Shown here piece after piece: positions 20,451-33,111 of a stretch of DNA of 64,000 nt. The DNA comes from Dentipellis sp. KUC8613. Lineage: Eukaryota > Basidiomycota > Agaricomycetes > Russulales > Hericiaceae. Below the pieces are notes generated by a model. It did no database searches. It saw only the letters and a program-made list of their open reading frames with translations, and was not told where the DNA came from. Position 1 is the first letter of the stretch; every line of letters starts with the position of its first letter. The stretch lies in the NCBI GenBank assembly GCA_002286715.1, contig NSJX01000003.1:980680-1044679 (forward strand). The letters run 5' to 3'. A program made the position numbers and the translations under genes.

Positions 20451-23350
20451 ATGCCAAAAAGCTCGAAGAAGAGAAAGGATAAAGCTGCGGACTTTTCGGT
20501 ATCTGCCTCGCTCTACTTCTCGATCTGTTGTTAATGCGTCAGTTCAGAAAGCTAAGCTGAAGCTCGGCAAAGGCAAGCAGCTTGCGGCAAATGCTGTCGA
20601 CACGTCCTTCAAGACCCGGTGTAAGAGTTGTTCAATAGTTACGTGTCTGGCTGATAAGAGCCTGGAAGCCAGCTATCGCACTGCCCTCACAGAGCATCGT
20701 CACCACCGGCGAGAATGGCAGACCGAGCACGAGACGAAGGCTTACACTGGATGACCTACTTTCACACCTGAAGCATTATAATTCGGGAACCAGGAAAGGT
20801 GCGTATTCTCTTGAGCAGAAATACACATTCCTCACATTCAGCAGATGCTTTACTTGGTCTACGTGAGCTGCTCGAGGTCCACCCTGCAATGATTGAGCAA
20901 TACCTCACTACGCTACTGAACTCCTGCATTCGATTGATCAGCGATGAGGTTTGAAGGTTGACTGAAACTCATGCTTCCGTCTGACAATCGTAAATCGTAA
21001 ATTTCAGGATGCAAGCGTACGCAAATCGCTCCTGTCGTTCTTCAAGTGGTTACTCCCCTACATCCCAGCAGTAGTTATCACCTTCTTTTCCCTTATTTTC
21101 ATTGTTTCTGACTCATAAAAATTTAGGAAAACATCGTTCCCCATTCCTCGCTCTTATTCCTATTCACGACCTCTGCCCAAACCCACATATTCCCTGAAAT
21201 CCGTGTCGACGCCACTCGATTCTTAGATATCCTCCTGGATCACATACCAGAAGTAGTCGTCGGGGAGAGGAGTCGTAACATCACGGGGCATAGCAAACGT
21301 GTCCTAGAAGGCTTCTTAGGCATCTTGAATGCCGGCACAAAGTTCGGTGAAGAACCAGGTATGATCATATTCTGCTGCAAAATCGAGATAATTCACGCTC
21401 TTCAGGTATGGATACGGCTTCCGTCCAGGCAACATCGACCGCCAGCGTTATGCTATCATCTGCCGTAGGTCCTTCTCCTATCTCTGTTTGAACCTTCTGA
21501 CTTCAAGGTTCCGTTTAGTCAAAACTTATAGTACTCATGACGCTATCGAAATTCCTTTCCCATGCCTTGAAATCAAGGCTGCCTTCAGAAACATCTGGTT
21601 CCTCTCCAACGTGGTATTTCGCATCGTCATTTGCCACAAGAGATGCGCACGAGACTTTCGACGCTGCTCTGCGACCTTCGGCCTCCACTCCAAAAGCTCC
21701 TGTATCTCGTATCGTGCAGTGGCAAGCCGAAGTCCAACTTGGGGAGGACACCTTCCTCGATAGCTCTTTTCCTATCCATCATGGGATCGCAGCCAGCTGG
21801 GACTTGCAGGAGCTCTCTGATTTCGCATCGACGTCAGCAACATTATTGGAATCACTCCAATCGGATGGCTCAGTGGATGGGATACAGCAATCTGACTGGG
21901 CTGTCGTATGTCGTTTGTCATATAATAATTCAGTCAGCTTATGTGTTTGCAGAACCTGGCTCGGACTCTCAGGCCCACGATAGTCTCTATCATCCTGGAC
22001 TGTTCGCCCGTGGTATTTTCACCAACATCGGCACCTTCTGAGTCCGAACTCGGACTTCTGGTAGCAGCATTGGATATTTGCCATATTCTTTATAGCTCAA
22101 TTTTCGAGGACCCGGCCGTGAGTATCATTCGCTATAAGTATGACTATATCCTCATGCGTTGTATTGTAACTCTAGGCGAGACATCACGAAGACGGCGCAA
22201 CTGCTGATTTGAAGACGATACTCGGTTACTTGGCACCATATTTCCCTTTCAAGCCCAGTTCTCTCGTTAAACGGGATATGAAGGTAAGGTTTATCGGTCG
22301 TTATTGTATACCGGTTGTTTACACTACTCTCAGATTGAACAAGCATTTGAGAACCTGAACTTGGTTTTCAGCGAACTCACCTCCCTTTTGACGTTGTCTT
22401 CGCTGCCATCCTCAAAAGGGCTTACTCCGCGCCACGGAAAGGCCCGCCATGCCTCGAACGTGTCGATGCAGAAAGAGATTGAAAATGTTGGGGAATACGT
22501 TATATCTCTTCTGGAAGGGAAGGCAGCTAGTGCTCAGTCATTGAGTCGACCCATCTCAGCGCAAGCGTATTCTGCGCTACTTCCCTCTATATGGTCGCTG
22601 CTGAACTCAGCCACGCGTGAACACGAAGACATGTCCGATCGTGTCGCCGAGGCAGTTATTGATCACGCGATCCGAGCTCCATCCTCATCCAACGTCAAGA
22701 GAAGCACTATCGAATTTCTTTCTCGTCTGGTCTTGGTGAGTTTTTCGAATGGACCATTATGTGTGCTCTAACGGGGTTTTAGCTGGAGACCGAACCCCAG
22801 TATTCGGGATCATTCACTACCAAAGGCCGCACTAGTATCATGACGAAGGCTAGACAGTGGATAATGCATCTACCAAAAGTGCTATGGGAACTGGGTGCAA
22901 ACGATTTCACTACGACTGAGGTCAGTCGGCTTCTTGCTTTGCGCTTCGCGAGGCTGAATTTCTGTCGTACAGGTGATATTGCGAACGCTCCTGTGCTTGT
23001 ACCAACGGCATGCGCCCTTACTCGACGACGAGGTTTGTTTTTGACGTAAGTGCGTTCCTTGTACAAGGCTGATAACAATCCAGGTCGGAAACGCAATATG
23101 CGCGCGATTGATACCGTATTTCGTGATCGCGCATTCAACTCGCGGCAAGCTGCCGGGCCCCTTCACCAAAATCGCGTTCCCAAGTTTGCGGAGGCTTGTA
23201 TTGGACGTAGCCGCAACTATCTTTATCCTGTCAGACGAGAAGCCGGATTTGGATCTCGCAATTCAAAAGACCGTAGAGGGCACCAACCAGAAAGTGTACT
23301 GGGCTGAGGTTACAGGCGCTCGAACGCGGCCTCCGGCCATGTACTCGTAG
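20451..23350 (+). CDS. IPI1: Pre-rRNA-processing protein Ipi1 (TEX10-like)
   Basis: About 740 residues from more than ten exons. Member of the Rix1 complex (Rix1-Ipi1-Ipi3), which processes ITS2 and prepares pre-60S particles in the nucleoplasm. The start MPKSSKKRKDKAADFS is followed by AKLKLGKGKQLAANAVDTSFKTR, the family signature, then a series of HEAT-like helices: LTLDDLLSHLKHYNSGTRKD, GLRELLEVHPAMIEQYL, SVRKSLLSFFKWLLPYIP and ILLDHIPEVVVGERS. The C-terminal half (VGEYVISLLEG, ARQWIMHLPKVLWELGAND, FPSLRRLVLDVAATIFILSD) is less conserved. It ends TRPPAMYS. Exon limits inside 21.4-22.3 kb are less certain. Confidence 0.87.
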
Positions 23351-23906
23351 TAGCGTATAGACTGTAATATATCAACGTCGACGTTGCATACTTTCCTGTT
23401 TACATCCTTTCGGTGTCAGACTTCATACTTGGGGCAGAGGTCTAAGGCTGGACTTGAGGCATAGCTATCATGACGCAAGCCAGGCGGCAAATGGGGATGT
23501 CTGCGCATATTCGCTCAGGAGCCTCGGGGTCGCAGCGCCTCAATCATCCGCCGACACGAAGACTTCCCAACAAGACATTGGACATGGGTAGATTTTGGTC
23601 ACCTACAACTAGAGCTATATTTGGTTATACATAAGGCATGCTACAACGATAACTATAGCTATATAAGTATAAGTATGCGAGACCAGCAGGCCGCCGAGCA
23701 AGCTCAGCGAAGTACCGAAACGCGGTAGTGATGATAGATACAGTTTTACCGACGCGCCGCCAACTCTCCTAGCTCTGCCCCTTTCACAGAAAGGGACCGC
23801 GCGAGAACGCCCAGGCGTCGAGAGATGGCAGGCCAACCCAGAGAGAAAAACAACAAAGGAACCCATGAAGAAAGCGCGAGCGCATATTTTTGGGGTAAGA
23901 CGACGA
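23351..23906. other. Convergent intergenic region
   Basis: Between the 3' ends of IPI1 and the double-psi barrel gene. A short AT-rich run of tataagtat motifs lies at 23655-23675. No gene seen. Confidence 0.45.
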
Positions 23907-24593
23907 TTAGGCCCAGTTCCAGGTGACGCCGTTGAGGCGGCCGATGGACTCGCTCGCGAGCTGCGAGAAGGCGGCGGGGGAGAAGTCGAGGTCGGTCATC
24001 TTGCATGCCTCGCAGCGGTCGGTGACGGTGACGGTGACACTCTTGCCCTGGTCTGTAAGCGAAGTCAGTACGGCACGGGAGGACACGCAACTACTGGAGA
24101 CTTACAGTGGGCCTGGATCCGCTTGTTGCAAACGGGGTTGGCATTGGGGTTGGCACCGGCGCCACTAAAATGCTTGAATAAGCGCGATGAAATTGGCGCA
24201 ACGAAGAGAAAACTTACGGGTAGCTATCGTACAACAGGTGAGAGACAGCGACGATGTAGTCGGAGTCGTTGTTGACAATACCGCACGAGCCGAGGCCGGT
24301 CGCGTAGTAGGTGCCTAGAGGATGGATGTTTAATTAAGGACGAGAACGCACGCGTAGGACAACATACCCTGGCCGGTCTGGGTGCCAGCAAGGAAGCCCG
24401 CAGGTGCGGCGGCGTCCACCACGGCGGCGGGCGATGCAACGGCGTTCACCACGGCGACGGGCGACGCAGCAGCGGAGTCTACGGAGTCCTCACAGCGCCT
24501 CTCATGCACTGCACGAGAGATAGAAGGGTTGGTGACAGCCGTCGCGGAGAGAGCGAGGGTGATAGCAACGAGAGTGGAAGTGAAGAACTGCAT
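23907..24593 (-). CDS. Secreted RlpA/expansin-like double-psi beta-barrel protein
   Basis: About 177 residues, four exons. A signal peptide (MQFFTSTLVAITLALSATA) precedes an Ala/Val-rich linker with direct repeats of SPVAVVNAVA/SPAAVVDAAA type. The barrel follows: GTYYATGLGSCGIVNNDSDYIVAVSH, then NPVCNKRIQAHYQGKSVTVTVTDRCEACKMTDLDFSPAAFSQLA split over exons, ending GRLNGVTWNWA. The Asp of TDRC and the conserved cysteines match this family. Secreted fungal members are small, sometimes called barwin-like, and may bind wall glycans or inhibit proteases; no activity is proven from sequence. A CT-rich tract on its coding strand lies 100-220 bp upstream. Confidence 0.87.
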
Positions 24594-25092
24594 GGCTGTC
24601 CAAGAAGAGAAGTGAGGGTGGGCTGTGAGGAGCTGAAGAATGTGAGACCGCAAGAGAAGGGGGATGGGGTGAAGGAGACGGGTGGAGAGCGGGGGCTTTT
24701 ATACCTGAAGGAGGGTGAGGAACGAGAGCAGACAGGCACGCACCGAGACAGACAAAAGAAAAAAAAGAAGGCCCGCCCCGAAAATGAAACGGGGCAGGAG
24801 GAGAAGGAGGGACAAGCTTCGGCCATCGGACACGGTGTCTCGGTGCGGCAAACCGTGCAGCCGTCGCTCCGTTTGCGCGTGGTCGGTGACTCGGTCCAAG
24901 TACTGGTCGGCGGTCGCTCGTTTTCAGGGTGTCACACTGTCACACTGTCACCCGTCACTCACCGGCGCTCGACTTTGCCTCAACGCAGCGCTCAGGCTGC
25001 ATGGCCGAAGCAGCACGATCTGCCAGATGGAAAGGTCATTTTGATCTCATTCGCTCTATGCCGTACACACCATATGATACAGGCTCCATACC
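24594..25092. other. Promoter region of the double-psi barrel gene with short repeats
   Basis: On the minus strand this holds a long pyrimidine-rich stretch (24720-24815), common in strong fungal promoters. A short hairpin (GCCCCG at 24775-24780, CGGGGC at 24790-24795) and a small tandem repeat (GTCACACT units, about 24931-24950) are visible. The TATA-like GGTATAAAAGCCCC on the minus strand at about 24693-24706 is well placed for the gene. Confidence 0.5.
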
Positions 25093-26440
25093 TCACAGGC
25101 TACTATCAGCCCTCGCCGCGTACATCTTCACGAGATTTGTGCTTGACGTCCCCTCCAGCGCCTTGGCGTACGCATCCACCTGTCCCAACAGCAGGACGCT
25201 CTCGAGCCTGCTAGGCTCCGGCGGAATTTTGAACAACCGGCTCACATCCTCCTCTGGCAAGGGTGCGAGTCCCTGCGCGACCCGTGAAGCGTTCTCCTCC
25301 TTGCGCTTCGCGGTATACGACTCAGCACGAGCCTTCTCGCGCGCAATCTGTCGTGAGAGGTAGGCAAGATTGCCCTCCTCAATTTTGTAGCTGTCCATAG
25401 CTTCGATCGTGTGTTCAAGGTTCTTCGTCAGCGCCACGTTGCCGAGATCCAGAGATGAGAAGGTTGGTGGTAATGCGGATGAGAAGGCATCGGCGGGGTG
25501 TGTGTAGGGCAAGGCAGAACGACGTGGTTCCTTGAGCGTGGAAAGGAACGCACTGACGAGGGGGTTCGTTCTGACTTGAAGGGGAACCTCCTCCAGCACG
25601 GATGAGAACGTCAGCCTGTGGTTGATCAAGCTGGACGAACGTAAGTGCCGGGTGACAGTGTGAATAAGTGAAATATTTACGATTGAGTGCTGAAATTGTT
25701 CCTTTTGTACGCGTCCAGGAAGGCCTTTGAAAGCCTGAAGGCACGGAAAGATGCATTGCCCTGAGTCGTTTGAGATACGTCTACGCAAAGAGTCAGTTAG
25801 GGTGTACGTGCAGCACGGGGTAAGTGTGCCAACCATGAACGATCACCACGCCTCCGTGTCTGAGCTTGTCTTGATGGATTGCTTGCGTATCAATCAGCGT
25901 TTGGCTGAAGAATGCTCCCATGGTGGTGGATTGGTAGAAACCGACGACGCTGTCGTCGGCACGCACTTCCTTCAATGAACGCAGCATGGACGCCTGGTAG
26001 CGGGCTGGCAAGCGCTCGATTCAGACCTCGGTTGAGCCCGCTTCACGACCAAACTCACCGGCACTTTTGGTCGACTTGTCATCATCGTCGTTGGAATGGT
26101 GAGGCAAGGGGAAGGAGTTGGAGACTTCCAGCGTCCCATCTAGATCAAGACCAAGCAAAAGACCATGCACAACTGCCGCGTGCGAGTCGGAACTGTGCTT
26201 GATAATTTTGGACACAACCTGAATGAAGAGCGGCAAGACGATAAGGAACCGCATTGGGAAGAAGGAAAGAAACCGCACCATTCCATCGAGCTGAACGCCT
26301 GTGAGCGGGATATCAGCCTCGATGTCGATCACCCTAGACATGGAAGCCGGGATGGCTTCATATGTTGGGGCAGCAGGAGAAGGCGCGCTTTGAGGTGCGG
26401 GCAGCGAGGCCGCCAGAGCGGCAGCCATGGAGGTAGCCAT
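25093..26440 (-). CDS. EIF3H: Translation initiation factor eIF3 subunit H
   Basis: About 365 residues. MPN-domain subunit of the eIF3 complex in the cytosol. After an Ala/Pro-rich leader (MATSMAAALAASLPAPQS) come IPLTGVQLDGM, VVSKIIKHSSDSHAAVVHGLLLGLDLDG and LEVSNSFPLP, the MPN core. Then MLRSLKEVRADDSVVGFYQSTTMGAFF and SQTLIDTQAIHQDKL follow. The JAMM metal site is absent, as usual for eIF3h. The C-terminal helices include LTFSSVLEEVPLQVRTNPLV, NLAYLSRQIAREKARAESYT and the end VLLLGQVDAYAKALEGTSSTNLVKMYAARADSSL in pieces. The ATG at 26440 was chosen over an upstream in-frame one before a probable 5' intron. Confidence 0.92.
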
Positions 26441-26722
26441 AGTGTTTTGGAGGAGGGCGTGGACGCGAGCAAAGGCTGTCGCAGCGTTTGGCCTAACAGA
26501 TGACGATGAGGCTTTGGATCTCGCTTCACTCAGAAATCTGCAGTATACGAAAAAGTGACCAAACACGCCACAACCTTACATCCCTCGCGCCGCATTGCAT
26601 CGATCCTCACAAACAAGCTTTATATCCCATTCAACGTGTACATATCGAGCGATTTTCCTTCGAAAGACCCGCCATTCTCTACGCGTTCGCAAGTCTTTCC
26701 GGAAGGAACTTGATCCTTGCCC

Positions 26723-27106
26723 ATGTCAGCCAAAACCAAGAGTAAGCACCTCCCCATATTTTCCTTCTCCCCGCCGGCGCAATATTAGCCAGAAGTGTAC
26801 CTTTTTGCACCTCAACCTGGGCCTCTGTTCCTCGAAGACAGTCATGCAAGGTCCGAGCTGTCGACATCGCCGAGGGTGCCGGATTTTTGTCTTGAACTTT
26901 TTCTGTTTGAGGGGACTTGCAGGGGCCTGATCGAGTCCCTCCTCCGGCGGTCCTCCGGCATCCTGCGAGAACTCGGCAACAACCGCGTTTATACCAGGAC
27001 TACAGCACGTTCAGTAGTAAGTAATTGCACGTTCACTGACCGTCGACTCGTGGCTGCCTGCATAGCCCTTCTGCACCTAATACTCCTCGGTGATAACAGG
27101 CCCTGA
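26723..27106 (+). CDS. Possible small gene divergent from eIF3h
   Basis: An ATG at 26723 (MSAKTK) is followed by a GTAAGC donor and a 47-51 nt intron. Two acceptors are possible. One gives KVYLFAPQPGPLFLEDSHAR and a frame open to 27106, including LIESLLRRSSGILRELGNN; a GTAAGT donor near 27018 may end this exon earlier. The other gives a short frame with a stop after about 40 residues. I recognise no family. The placement, divergent from a conserved gene, suggests a transcript. Confidence 0.3.
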
Positions 27107-27565
27107 ACCTTGAGGACATTAATGTTGCGGAGGAAATGAGGCCGTGAGGATTTGGCCACCCTGGATCTGTTTGATCCCCCGCAACTTGAAAATCACGCGG
27201 GTGATGGTATTCACACTCCCAGACGGTGTTCGACAGTTTTTGGTGAGGCCCCACACCGTGCAGGTTCATCGAGCCGGACCACCGAGTCAGGTCCGGGGTC
27301 GTACTTGGCTTGAGATGTAACTTGATGCATTACGCGATTGCAGCCTCTAGGCAAATGGTATAGTTGGTTCCGCTTGAGTGAGCCTGAGTACTTTCATTAG
27401 ATGAATATTTGAAGACTTGAAAGTAATGTAAGTATGGAAATAAGTACATAGTTAGAGGGGCGAGACTCGAGCACGATTAGTAAGATGACGACAGGCGATA
27501 GCGGGATGAGTCTTGCCACTTGTTTGTCGGACACCTTCACTCTCTTTCTGCAGACGACCTCTGCA
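27107..27565. other. Intergenic region upstream of the zinc transporter
   Basis: No gene or RNA recognised. Probably promoter and 5' UTR of the transporter. Confidence 0.4.
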
Positions 27566-29505
27566 ATGCCTTCCTTCGCTCTATCCCGCAAGGCCCGAAT
27601 ATCCCTCCTTCTTGTAATCGACCTCGCATTCTTTTTTGTAGAACTTATCGTCGGTAGGCATGATTCCTTAAATCTCTTCTTCTCCGTCGCTCACATCCTG
27701 CTCCTAGGTTATGCCGTGGGATCACTCGCCTTGGTTGCGGACAGCTTTCATATGCTCAAGTGAGCATTTTTGGCTATGAACACAGTCAGTTATGTCTGAC
27801 TTCTTCCAGCGACGTAGTCAGTTTAGTGATTGCGCTATATGCCATCAAAGTGCGCCCCATCCTTTCCCTCATCGGTTCGAGACTGACCGGGTCTATTCAG
27901 TTGACCGCCCAATCTACCACGGACGCACGATACTCATATGGCTGGCACCGAGCGGAGATCCTGGCGGCCCTTGTGAACGGTGTATTTCTTTTGGCGCTTT
28001 GTTTTTCGATCGCTCTAGAGGCTTTGCAACGTTTCTTCAGTGTACCCGGTTTGTCCCTTCTGCCATGGTGTACAATGCTTTGCTTTTCTCATCCACACTT
28101 CAGAGATATCTAACCCGAAGCTTGTGGTGATCGTTGGGTCGCTCGGTTTGGCTTCCAATGTTGTCGGCCTATTCTTGTTCCATGGTGCGCACCCGTACTA
28201 TCTTACCGTCCATTGAGTCTTACAACAACCGTAGAACACGGTCATTCGCATGATCACTCCCACGACACCTCGCCGCCGAAAAGTGTCCCGCCTTCTGAAA
28301 CTCCGAGTGGGGTCGCAAGTCCGACACATAACCGTGACGCGCTTGTCGATTCTGAAGGCAGATCTCGGCCGGTCACCCGCTCTAGACCGTCAAACATCAG
28401 TCACCGTTCAGAACCGGACTCTTACGACGACCTATACGGCCATCCTGCCGCCACTAGGGCATCCTTTGTTCAAACTGCCAATGAGATCGCCCGTGCGCGG
28501 ACGCCGTCGCCGTCTAGCCATCGCCGCAAACGGTCTAGCGTATCGCGTTCCAAAAAGCCATCGTTCGACTTGGGATCTCGGTCGGTCGACGAGGAAGCCG
28601 TTGAAACAGAATCTTCTCCCAGCACAGCCCGTCCGACTGAACCGACTGAACGCACACCCTTGGTTTCGCGTGTCAGCGAGGTCTCCGAGCCCGAGTCTCC
28701 AACCATCCAAGCATGGTCACCACCTCCCAGCAGCCATGGCCATGGCCACTCGCATAGCGGATCCATGAACATGAAGGCGTTGCTCTTGCATGTCCTCGGC
28801 GATGCGCTTGGCAACGTCGGTGTCATTGCGACTGGGTTGATTATATGGTTGACGTCCTGGGACTTCAAGTACTTTTTTGATCCTCTGGTCAGTCTTGTCA
28901 TCACCGCCATCATCTTCCATTCCGCGTTGCCTCTAGGTATGTCCTTTCTTCGTTGATGCTGTTTGAATTTGCCGACGCTGTGTGTAGTTCGGAGCACGTC
29001 CTTCATTCTACTTCAAGCGGTGCCATCCGAGGTGTCTTTCGACGACGTTAGAAGCGCTATTCTGGACGTCGACGGCGTCTTGTCGTTGCATGAACTCCAC
29101 ATCTGGCAACTGTCAGAGTCGAAGATTATCGCATCCGTCCATGTAACGGCATCCCGAAATCTCGATTTCATGCCAATCGCCTCGAACATCCGCAAGGTCC
29201 TACATCAGCATGGCATCCATTCTAGCACTATACAGCCGGAGTACCACCCCAGTCGAGGGGCAATCCCCGAAGAGTTTTTGAAGGTATGTTGCCGCCGTCA
29301 GCGTACGTGCGCTCTGTTAACAGCTGTCGCCACAATAGACCACCGAAGACACCTGCTGTCTGATCGGGTGCCCATCTGACCAGGCCTGCAATCCTGACAA
29401 TGCCTGCTGCCGTAAGTCTCTTCTCATATAATTGTACAGATTACACGCTAAGATCGCATCCATTTCTCCGTAGCTCCTGTCAATGGCTCAGCAGGGGAGC
29501 CCTAG
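27566..29505 (+). CDS. ZRC1: Cation diffusion facilitator zinc transporter (Zrc1/Cot1 type)
   Basis: About 470 residues, eight or so exons. Zn2+/H+ antiporter, in yeast vacuolar, protecting from zinc excess. Helix 1 LLVIDLAFFFVELIVG; helix 2 YAVGSLALVADSFHMLNDVV, carrying the HxxxD zinc site; then YSYGWHRAEILAALVNGVF and LVVIVGSLGLASNVVGLFLF. A cytosolic loop of about 190 residues opens with HGHSHDHSHD, is Ser/Pro/Arg-rich and closes with HGHGHSHSG. Helix 5 HVLGDALGNVGVIATG holds the second HxxxD site. The C-terminal domain has VDGVLSLHELHIWQLSESK. The tail adds six Cys in 19 residues (CCLIGC...CN...ACC) before PPVNGSAGEP. Confidence 0.94.
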
Positions 29506-29612
29506 TTCCATCTAATTAATAAACACGGTGTCATAAGTCGTCTTCTAACCTTCGTACTGTACATTGATACCATACCTCATATTGTAGTTATACGCGTATT
29601 TCGGGTGTCGAA

Positions 29613-32600
29613 TCATATCTCCGTTTTGAACATAGGGAAGTTCGCTACAAACACGCTGGACGAGGTCAGACGCTGAGCAACGACCTTCGCCGCCGAACTG
29701 TGCTTCCGGTGGCGGAGGTCAACCGCGAGGCGGCTTGCCATGGACAAAGTGGACTCCCCGAAGAGGGCGTGATGCTCGCCGTCCGCTGAGACGGCTCGTT
29801 CGAGATGAAACGCGAACATCATTGCAGACGAGATCATGCTTGCCAGCAACTCAGAGTGTACCGACTGGTTGGTTGGCGGCTGCTGGTCGATGTAGTCCAT
29901 AAGCGATGGCGACATGTTGTGCACGAAGATGGGCAGCAGCGGCGGCGTTCCGGGCAAGTGCGGAGAGGCGAGCACGAAGACGGCCATGTATCGCAGCGTG
30001 TTGATGGGTGTCCCGACGCTCGCTGACATGGAGAATTCGGTCCAGAGGAGCTGTAGGAAGCTTGTTGGGGATGTGACTGCGAGGCATCGCGGCACGTCGA
30101 TGGCCGGGATGCCCCCGGATCGGATGGCGGCTAAGGCCCGGTCAAGCGCGTCTCGGGGCTGGTCTTGCCCAGCGGGTGTCAGCGTGAGCGACCCCACGTC
30201 GATGCCTGGAGATAAAGTTGAGAGGGTGTCCCAAGGTGGTCTGAGCAGCTAACCTTTGTGAGACGCGCCTAATGCTTCGTCTACTTTTTGGCGGATGCCG
30301 GGGATGTCGAAGTCGTCTGGGAGAGTGTGTTGCAGATTCGGGTCGGAGAGAAGTCGGAGGATGCCACTGCCGCAGAGGCAGAGGACTGGACGTGGGCATG
30401 ATGGGGAAAGAACCAGAAGCCGCAGGACGTTCAAGTGCTGGAGTGATTGAAGTCTGGCCGGACCATTATAGCAGCAAGCGACGAGGAGGTTGTAGACACT
30501 CACTTCGTGTAACGAATTTCTCTGAGGAGCATTTTCACGATGCCTACAAGGGTCCAATTCAAGAGCGGCCCCAAGAAATAAGACATGCCGTTGTTCAAGG
30601 TGTCTGCGTCGATGTTATGGATGTGACAAGCCATAGTGGCTCTGGAGCACAAAGTCGCTGCCATGGTCAGTAGTGTCTTTGGGCGAGTCGATCTTGGCGG
30701 AACTTGAGAATGTCATGTCACTCGCATAGAATAGCAGGTACTTACCGCAGTATTCCGTCTTCAATCCCTTCACTTCCTTTGTCAAAGAGGGCCTTGAACC
30801 AAGTTTCGCAGGCCGTACTTTGCTCGGGCGTGAGTTCGTCGGGCTGACGTACGAGGTCGAGGCCGAGCAGAGATCTGGAGCCAAGTTGTCGAGGCTGCAA
30901 CTACTCCAAGAAGACTGTCAGAGTCAAAGTGATATTATCAAGGGCTGTATCATGCCTTGTAGCGTGCAGCCACCAGCTGAATGAACAGCAGAACGTCTCC
31001 CAGATGGCTGACTGCTGTCTGGGGATCGCCTGTAAAGTGTCTCAGTATATTTCGTCCGGAATACAATCATAATTTTGGGACTCACCGACTGATTCACAGT
31101 CGTAGGACTCGAAGAAGGCCAATGCTTGGGCCACAAGGTCGGGTATCTTGATATGCAGAGACAACAAGTCCAAGATATCATAGTTGGTATAGAGTGCTTT
31201 CGCTAGGTGGCCAATCCCTTCGATATCATAATTTGTCGTTAAAAGCGCAAACCTCTGTAAAGTCCCATGGTTGATAATTTCAGAAATATGGTACTCCAAT
31301 GACATACCTTTCGTATGACCTGAACTAACACTGGATGACAAGCAAAATCTTCATAAATGCGACCAAAGAACTTAGATATATCCTCGACGTTGTTTTCGGG
31401 AGATAGTTTAGAGCTTATATAGGGCTATCAAGAGTGAGCATGTGAGCGCAACGCTAAGTGTCGTACTACTTTACCTCAAGATCAACGTTGGCCTCTCTCG
31501 CTTCCAACTGCAAGCGAGAGAAGCTCTCATTCGCCAATGCCGGGTCCAGCCTTGCTGCAAACATTTGATCGACGAGCCCTACCGAGAGCAATTGTTGGGT
31601 GAATTCTCGCGCAAATGAGCTTCCACTAATCGCATATCCGTGTCAGTACACCCCACGAACAGCTCGTAAAACAAGAGATGAGCAATCCACCTGGTAATTT
31701 CGGCCGGATCTGTACTCATTGCAGTTAACCCATGGTCATATTGGAAGATGGAATCTGGATGGTGAGGAACGGACACCGACGCCCAAGCGTCGCGCAGGGC
31801 TGAGCTCTGCGCATCCCGACTGAGTCTGAGTCACAAAATCTTTCGACACAGGATGATTTGCTACTGACCGTGTCTGAAGTGCTGTCAGTCTCTACGTCCT
31901 TCTGGAAAAGAACGAGAATTGAGGGCAGCTATAGAAAGCTAGTATCAATAGTTGGAGCTGCTTCACCCATGGTCAGACGTACACGCCCCAAGACAAAAGC
32001 CCTCCACAAGGATCTTCGCCCTGAAGACAAGTCATGCATGAGGCACGTCACGCAGGCGGTGAAAAGGTTAGCGTAAAAGACGGTGAGTGGGCAAGACATA
32101 GTGCGAAAAGTAGCAATCAAGAGTGCTGTAGCATGCGAATCGACGGCACAGCTGTAGTTCGTCGCTCTGCTGGATACCTACGAGGTGATCAGCCGGGTCT
32201 GACGAAAAGCGACATTTTGTCTTTATTCACCAGATGATATAAAAGTAATTTACAGGAGAGATTGTCTCCGCCGGATCCTGACCCCAAAACATCGCCTTTC
32301 ACGAGGGAGGTATGCACTGTGTTAATCATCTGCACCTCTCTCGATATCTGAGGGACTTCGTCTGTGAGCAGGCTCAATGAAGCCACTAAACTCCTCAAAG
32401 CCCCCGTGACTTGGGAACTGAGTGGCTGAAGTTGCAGCAAAGCCTTTGCATCATCAATGCAAGCCATAGCCTGAGCACTAGAGACAGACGTAATGTCTGC
32501 GATGGAGTCAAGAAGTAGCAAGAGGAGCTCGTTTGCTGAGTCAATTACGACGGGGTAAGAGCGGGACGTCGTGACCGTATTGACTGTTTGAAGCAGGACG

Positions 32601-33111
32601 AGTGCATCGCGGATCGTGCCAAGAGCAGCATTGGGATCCGCAGAGAGGGGAGAATTGAACGAGATGAGGTCAGGCAAGAGACTCATCTCCCGAGCTGTCC
32701 TGCACAGAATTTCCAAGGTGGCGGAGTTGTGAAGTTCTGGCGATCGGACTGCCTGAAGAAAGGTAGCAATGAAGATACGCAGGGGGAATAGGCGAGTTTG
32801 AAGGGCGCGTTTAATGTAGGCCTGCAACGCGGGGTCACCAGGGTATGTTCGAAAAAGGACGAGAACAGAATCTGATGTCGAATGCTTGAGACACGATGTG
32901 ACGGAGATGAGAAGAATCAACTGACTGCTTAGGGTCTTCTCCACATCTTCCAGAGCGTACGGTGGTTGGCGCTCGATGAACAAGGTACATAGTGCTGTCC
33001 ACTGCACATTGCGAGATCAGATAAGAGCCCTGAAGATAGAGCAAGAGGGCAAACTTCGGATGGAGAGAGGCCACTCTGAAAGGCGTTCCTGGTCAAATCG
33101 AGGAGGGACAT
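29613..33111 (-). CDS. MED5: Mediator complex subunit Med5 (Nut1)
   Basis: Large multi-exon gene, very roughly 900 residues. The first exon MSLLDLTRNAFQSGLSPSE joins WTALCTLFIERQP, the known Med5 opening. The long second exon (33000-32215) is helical, with FPLRIFIATFLQAVRSPEL and LLQTVNTVTTSRSYPVV. Later exons give LWRAFVLGR, FAREFTQQLLSVGLVDQMFA, GDPQTAVSHLGDVLLFIQL, LLSDPNLQHTLPDDFDI and RYMAVFVLASPHLPGTPPLLP with SLMDYIDQQPPTNQ near the end. Med5 belongs to the Mediator tail, linking activators to RNA polymerase II. Identification rests on the opening and the GDP..AVSHLGD and LWRAFVLGR blocks. Several inner exon limits are uncertain. Confidence 0.72.

Noticed and set aside
28470..29006. 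178-codon minus-strand frame inside the zinc transporter
   Set aside because: It overlaps strongly supported CDF exons, including the HxxxD site, and has no family features.
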